A stretch of 12,272 bases of DNA from Ilumatobacteraceae bacterium (lineage in GTDB: Bacteria > Actinomycetota > Acidimicrobiia > Acidimicrobiales > Ilumatobacteraceae): contig JAHRVJ010000223.1 of NCBI GenBank assembly GCA_019090765.1, positions 1-12,272 on the forward strand, written 5' to 3'. The position numbers and the translations under genes were made by a program. The notes under the pieces were generated by a model. The model searched no databases. It was not told the DNA's origin and was given only the letters and a program-made list of their open reading frames with translations. Of the stretch, positions 9,235 to 12,272 are shown piece after piece. The first letter of the stretch is position 1, and each line of letters begins with the position of its first letter.

Positions 9235-9269
9235 ATATCGGCACGGAATTGTTGGGTCGTCGGGCGGCG

Positions 9270-10889
9270 TTAGCCGAGCGGTCGTGGTCGGTAGTCGAAG
9301 GCGGTCGCGGGCATGGGCACACCGTAAGTGCGAAGTTGATGGGATCGCGTAACGACAGCGGCACCTTCCAGGAGATTCTTGGCAACTTGGGCGACCGTAC
9401 GGCCTGCGGGCTCGGCGAGGAAAGTGCCTGAAGTCCAGGCGTTGAACGCTCCCATCGCGGGCCCGCACCAAATTTGGTAGTCGGTCCGCCGGTTCTGATC
9501 TCCCTCGATTGCCCAGCGGCTGGACAGGCCGAGATAGCTCCGAAATGTGAGCGCCATCTTGTGACGTGGATCAGTTTCGGCCTGCGCAACCTGTTGCGGG
9601 TCGCGGTCCATCCAGAACGCACGGGTGGTCAACCAGCATTCGTCGAGCGACATTTGCAGCACACCTCGCTCCACCTCGGCAGCGACATCCGCTGGAATCG
9701 AGTCAAGCGAGTCGTAGGTGCGATAGAGCTGATACAGGCGCTTCGCTCGCGGCGCAAACATCGTCCCTCGCTTGAGCACCTGTAACTCGACGCCGAGTTC
9801 GAACATGTCGGCCGCAGGCGCCATCGTGACGTCCGCGATGTCGGCGGCCGCGAGCATTTCCTTGCCCGCCACCGAGAGCCCCGACTCGACACAAGCCTGG
9901 TTCACAGTCCCGGTCAAAATGTAGGAGGCTCCGAGCGCGAACGCCGAGGCTGCTGCCTGCGGCGTGCCGATTCCTCCGGCTGCCCCGAGCCGGACCGGTC
10001 GTTGATAGCCGCGATCAGTCATCACCGAGTCACGCACGGCCTGGATCGCCGAGAACAGCGGGCCAAGTGGACGATTGTCGGTATGGCCTCCACTGTCGGC
10101 CTCGATTGTGAAGTCTTCGGCAACTGGCAGCGTGGCCGCGAGCTGCGCCTCCCGCTCAGTCAACTTCCCGGTAACAACCAGCTTGTTCAGCATCGCCATC
10201 GGTGCCGGGTTCATGAAATGGCTCGCCACTTCGGGCCGCGAAACCTTGGCAAATACCATGTTCGGCCGAATGACTGCGCCGGCCGCGTCAACTGTGAGTC
10301 CGCTGTATGCGTAGCGAACAATGGCTGGGGTCAGTGACATGTACGCCGCGGCCGACACCTTGCGAACCCCACGGGCGATATAGAGGTCCGCGACTGCTTC
10401 TTCTAGCGCCGGTTCGTTGGGCGAGTGAATCAGGTTGCAACCCCACGGAGCGCCATCGTGGCCGAGCGACCCAACCAACTCATCGATTGCAGCTTCAACT
10501 TGTTGATAGCTGAGCCCGGCGGCGCCAAAAAACCCTAGGCAGCCACTGCGGGCAGCTTCGATAACCAGCTCGGTTGTCGCGATGCCATTGGCCATCGCGC
10601 CTGTCACGTAGGCAAATCGAGTGCCGTGGACTTCGGCAAAACTCCGGTCGCCAAGCCATTCGGGATACATCGCTGGGAGAACAGCGGCGACGGGCCAAGC
10701 ACCCGGGACGTCGGCGGTGACCTGAGACCCGCCGTTTGCAACGCCGAGTGCGCCGGTGGCTGGATCGGAGACTACAAAACAGCCCTCACGAATGCGCATT
10801 GCGCTTGCGGCAAGGGCATCTGGAGTGAAGGCAGGGGGTGCACTGCCGGTCCAGCCCGCAACCGGAGAGATCTGGCGAACGTCGCTCAC
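9270..10889 (-). CDS. pfaD: PfaD-family enoyl reductase (FMN, TIM barrel)
   Basis: A 539-aa protein of the PfaD / nitronate-monooxygenase-like FMN TIM-barrel family, the trans-acting enoyl reductase of PUFA synthases. Visible motifs are GGSQVTADVPGAWP near residue 55, IEADSGGHTDNRPLG (~262-276), the phosphate-binding RLGAAGGIGTPQAAASA (~300-316), the following LTGTVNQAC, and the C-terminal stretch SRWAIEGDQNRRTDYQIWCG typical of PfaD. Length matches the family (~540 aa). I chose GTG 10889 because AAAGGAGAGA lies just upstream. An in-frame TTG at 10961 would add 24 residues but has no such site and would cover the hairpin region. The role is reduction of enoyl-ACP intermediates; which double bonds are reduced shapes the product. 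It is the first gene of the synthase operon, followed after 46 bp by the KS-AT-ACP-KR gene. Confidence 0.95.
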   Translation of the reverse strand: MSDVRQISPVAGWTGSAPPAFTPDALAASAMRIREGCFVVSDPATGALGVANGGSQVTADVPGAWPVAAVLPAMYPEWLGDRSFAEVHGTRFAYVTGAMANGIATTELVIEAARSGCLGFFGAAGLSYQQVEAAIDELVGSLGHDGAPWGCNLIHSPNEPALEEAVADLYIARGVRKVSAAAYMSLTPAIVRYAYSGLTVDAAGAVIRPNMVFAKVSRPEVASHFMNPAPMAMLNKLVVTGKLTEREAQLAATLPVAEDFTIEADSGGHTDNRPLGPLFSAIQAVRDSVMTDRGYQRPVRLGAAGGIGTPQAAASAFALGASYILTGTVNQACVESGLSVAGKEMLAAADIADVTMAPAADMFELGVELQVLKRGTMFAPRAKRLYQLYRTYDSLDSIPADVAAEVERGVLQMSLDECWLTTRAFWMDRDPQQVAQAETDPRHKMALTFRSYLGLSSRWAIEGDQNRRTDYQIWCGPAMGAFNAWTSGTFLAEPAGRTVAQVAKNLLEGAAVVTRSHQLRTYGVPMPATAFDYRPRPLG

Positions 10890-10896
10890 TTTGTGA

Positions 10897-10906
10897 TCTC
10901 TCCTTT
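10897..10906 (-). promoter_or_regulatory. Strong ribosome binding site of pfaD
   Basis: AAAGGAGAGA on the minus strand pairs well with the 16S anti-Shine-Dalgarno end and sits at normal distance from GTG 10889. It decides the start against the upstream TTG 10961. Confidence 0.8.
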
Positions 10907-10920
10907 CGTCGTAGTCGATG

Positions 10921-10945
10921 CTGGCCGGCGCCAGGCCTGAGCCTG
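10921..10945 (-). promoter_or_regulatory. Two interlocked hairpins in the pfaD leader
   Basis: Reading the minus strand, CAGGC-TCAG-GCCTG (10945-10932) is followed by CTGGC-GCCG-GCCAG (10934-10921). They share three bases, so both stems cannot form fully at once. Each has a perfect 5-bp stem and a 4-nt loop. The second ends 14 nt before the Shine-Dalgarno site. Possible roles are translational or transcript-stability control; chance is a real alternative. Confidence 0.35.
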
Positions 10946-10974
10946 TTGAAAGAGGCACCAATCACACCTAGCGA

Positions 10975-10987
10975 CGATTCGCCGATT
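10975..10987. repeat. Short direct repeat (AATCG twice, 8-bp step) beside the possible -10
   Basis: On the minus strand AATCGGCGAATCG contains AATCG twice with an 8-bp step, overlapping the end of TACAAT. MocR-family regulators often bind direct repeats, which makes it worth noting, but the unit is short and AATCG/CGATT is frequent in this sequence. Confidence 0.2.
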
Positions 10988-10990
10988 GTA
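10985..10990 (-). promoter_or_regulatory. Possible -10 box (TACAAT) for the pfa operon
   Basis: TACAAT on the minus strand differs from TATAAT at one position and would give a leader of roughly 90 nt before the pfaD GTG. I find no convincing -35 hexamer at 16-18 bp upstream (CGCGTC or nearby), so it would need an activator or an extended element, or it may be chance. Confidence 0.25.
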
Positions 10991-11004
10991 CCGGCAGGCC
11001 CGGT
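10990..11004. repeat. Inverted repeat ACCGG-N5-CCGGT next to the possible -10
   Basis: A perfect 5-bp dyad with a 5-bp centre. It lies in what would be the -35/-10 spacer and shares one base with TACAAT, the position expected for a repressor operator. No T-run follows, so it is not a terminator. A 5-bp dyad in GC-rich DNA can arise by chance. Confidence 0.35.
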
Positions 11005-11048
11005 TTCGACGCGAGCGGGAAGTGCAGTTACGGCATCGTTGCGCTGAG

Positions 11049-12272
11049 TCAGCCCGGCATCGCTTGAAGCCGCTCGATGGCGTTTTCCAGTACCTCCATC
11101 GGACGGTCGAAGCAGATCCGGATATGCGGCGTTGGCTCGCGGTCAGCCCGACAGGCTGAGCCAGGCAAGACGGCTACCCCATTAGCGGCTGCATGTGTGG
11201 CGAACTCGGCCCCGTCGCCTGGAACCTCCACCCACATCGCCAGGCCGCCGTCGACCGGAGTGAGCTGCCAATCGGGGAACGCCTCGGTGAGCGCGTCTCG
11301 CAACCAGGCATACCTGCCGCGAAGTGCCGAGCACCGTTCGGCGATACGGCCCTCGATCCCTTCTAGGGCCTGCAAAGCAAACAGTTGCGATGCAACCGAC
11401 GGCCCCAAATCAAACTGCTTCCAACGGCGGCGAGCGATCGCCAAACAGGTATCGATCGGGGCGATTATCCATCCCGTTCGCAGGCCGCTCCAAAGTGTTT
11501 TAGAGAGTGAACCGACTCGAATCACGTCATTGCCCAAGGCCACCGATAACGGCCTGCCAGACGGCGTGAATTCGAGGTCCGCGTACGTCTCATCGAGCAC
11601 CACCTGAGTCGGAGCGTCGGCCAGCACGTTGGTCAACTCGCGGCAACGATCGACCGATGAGATCGTGCCCGTCGGCGAATGAACCGATGAAACCAGAACA
11701 ACCAGCGATGGGTTGTGCCGCCGAATGAGTTCAGTGAGCACTTCCGGCACAGGGCCATCGTCGTCCCTTGGAATCCCCACCGGGTGACAACCAGCGGCCA
11801 AGACGATGTCGACCAAACCACCAAAAGTGGTGTCTTCGACAAGCACGGTTGAGCCACGTGGGGCGATCGTGGCCACCACGAGAGCTAGAGCTTGATGCGC
11901 TCCCGAAGTGGTGATCACGTTCGCCGCGGTGGTGCCGTCAACCTGTGCAGCGGCGCGCTGCGCGACCGTCTCTCGTAGCTGGCGCAGCCCCTGGGGAATC
12001 AGCCCGTTTGATGGATCGACCATCAGCAGGTCCGCTGTCTCGACGCGCATCGGTGGAAGCCAACTGGCATCAGATGCAGTGGCTGCGGCCAGATCAATAC
12101 ATCCGTCGGCCTGAATCATCTCCACGAAGGGCACGGGTTCATCGCGGGGCGCCGAGGTCGCCGATACCCAGGTTCCGCTGCCCTGGCGGGAGGACACAAA
12201 ACCGCCGCGCCGCAGGTCTTCGATCACTCCGGACACTGTCGGTCGGCTCACATGTAGCGCCTTCGCGAGCAC
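11049..12272 (-). CDS. MocR-type transcriptional regulator (GntR wHTH + class I aminotransferase fold), partial
   Basis: The frame is open to the right edge, so the 407 visible residues lack the first few tens of residues. It begins within a GntR winged helix (VSRPTVSGVIEDLRRGGFV, then SRQGSGTWV) and continues, after a linker, into a fold-type I aminotransferase domain: TTSGAHQAL (~121-129), SVHSPTGT (~196-203, matching the HQxPTG-type loop of MocR proteins), DETYADLEF (~227-235), the PLP lysine in SLSKT (K258 in visible numbering) and GLRTGWI. Family knowledge: MocR proteins are dimeric PLP-bound regulators that usually act on a neighbouring gene, often in amino acid, GABA or vitamin B6 metabolism. 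Here the gene points towards pfaD on the same strand with a 159-bp gap, so it may regulate the synthase genes or only sit beside them. Residues for PLP binding look intact, so residual aminotransferase activity cannot be excluded. Confidence 0.9.
   Translation of the reverse strand: MLAKALHVSRPTVSGVIEDLRRGGFVSSRQGSGTWVSATSAPRDEPVPFVEMIQADGCIDLAAATASDASWLPPMRVETADLLMVDPSNGLIPQGLRQLRETVAQRAAAQVDGTTAANVITTSGAHQALALVVATIAPRGSTVLVEDTTFGGLVDIVLAAGCHPVGIPRDDDGPVPEVLTELIRRHNPSLVVLVSSVHSPTGTISSVDRCRELTNVLADAPTQVVLDETYADLEFTPSGRPLSVALGNDVIRVGSLSKTLWSGLRTGWIIAPIDTCLAIARRRWKQFDLGPSVASQLFALQALEGIEGRIAERCSALRGRYAWLRDALTEAFPDWQLTPVDGGLAMWVEVPGDGAEFATHAAANGVAVLPGSACRADREPTPHIRICFDRPMEVLENAIERLQAMPG

Larger units (their letters stand above)
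10890..11048 (-). promoter_or_regulatory. Non-coding leader between mocR-like gene and pfaD
   Basis: This 159-bp gap is the only sizeable non-coding stretch in the window. It holds the candidate -10 box, inverted repeat, direct repeat, overlapping hairpins and Shine-Dalgarno site listed separately. No hairpin here is followed by a T-run on the minus strand, so I see no intrinsic terminator and readthrough from the regulator gene into pfaD is possible. It is the most likely place for the promoter of the synthase operon. Confidence 0.6.

Noticed and set aside
10890..10961. N-terminal extension of PfaD from TTG 10961
   Set aside because: No Shine-Dalgarno site, rare start codon, non-conserved-looking extra 24 residues, and it would cover the hairpins; GTG 10889 has a strong site.
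10990..11004. Intrinsic terminator after the MocR-like gene
   Set aside because: The dyad is short and is not followed by a T-run on the minus strand.
1..12272. tRNA, rRNA, CRISPR array, insertion sequence or attachment site
   Set aside because: No cloverleaf-like segments, regularly spaced repeats, transposase motifs or terminal inverted repeats were seen on reading; almost all bases are inside the four genes.

Overview
The window holds most of a Pfa-type (omega-3 polyunsaturated fatty acid / secondary lipid synthase) multi-enzyme locus, entirely on the minus strand, preceded by a MocR-type transcription factor gene. The sequence is GC-rich (about 60% by eye), uses GTG as well as ATG starts and packs its genes tightly. 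That fits a high-GC bacterium: an actinobacterium is my best guess from the style of the regulator and codon use, with a myxobacterium or relative as the alternative. I cannot fix the taxonomy from this window.

In the direction of transcription (right to left): (1) 12272-11049, a MocR/GntR-aminotransferase regulator whose N-terminus lies outside the window; (2) a 159-bp non-coding gap with a possible -10 box, an inverted repeat overlapping it, a short direct repeat, two interlocked hairpins and a strong Shine-Dalgarno site; (3) 10889-9270, a PfaD-type FMN enoyl reductase of 539 aa; (4) 9223-4016, a PfaA-like megasynthase of 1735 aa with the order KS-AT-(Ala/Pro linker with helix)-one ACP-KR; (5) 4019-1, a third synthase starting inside the stop of the second (GTGA overlap), open for 1339 codons with the order KS-CLF-AT-helical segment and running off the left edge.

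The genes should work together as one iterative lipid synthase. The PfaA-like AT loads malonyl units on the single ACP, the two KS domains (one paired with the catalytically dead CLF) condense, the KR reduces the beta-keto group and PfaD reduces the enoyl group. No dehydratase and no phosphopantetheinyl transferase is visible. Dehydratase domains probably follow beyond position 1 in the third protein, as in PfaC/Pfa3 proteins. The order enoyl reductase, then PfaA-like, then KS-CLF-AT protein matches the pfa1-pfa2-pfa3 layout known from terrestrial myxobacteria rather than the marine gammaproteobacterial pfaA-B-C-D order. The most unusual points are the single ACP (PUFA synthases normally carry several in tandem), a His/Phe helix motif shared by the two megasynthases, and the MocR regulator next to a lipid synthase. 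The product may be a PUFA or another specialised lipid; the sequence alone does not decide.
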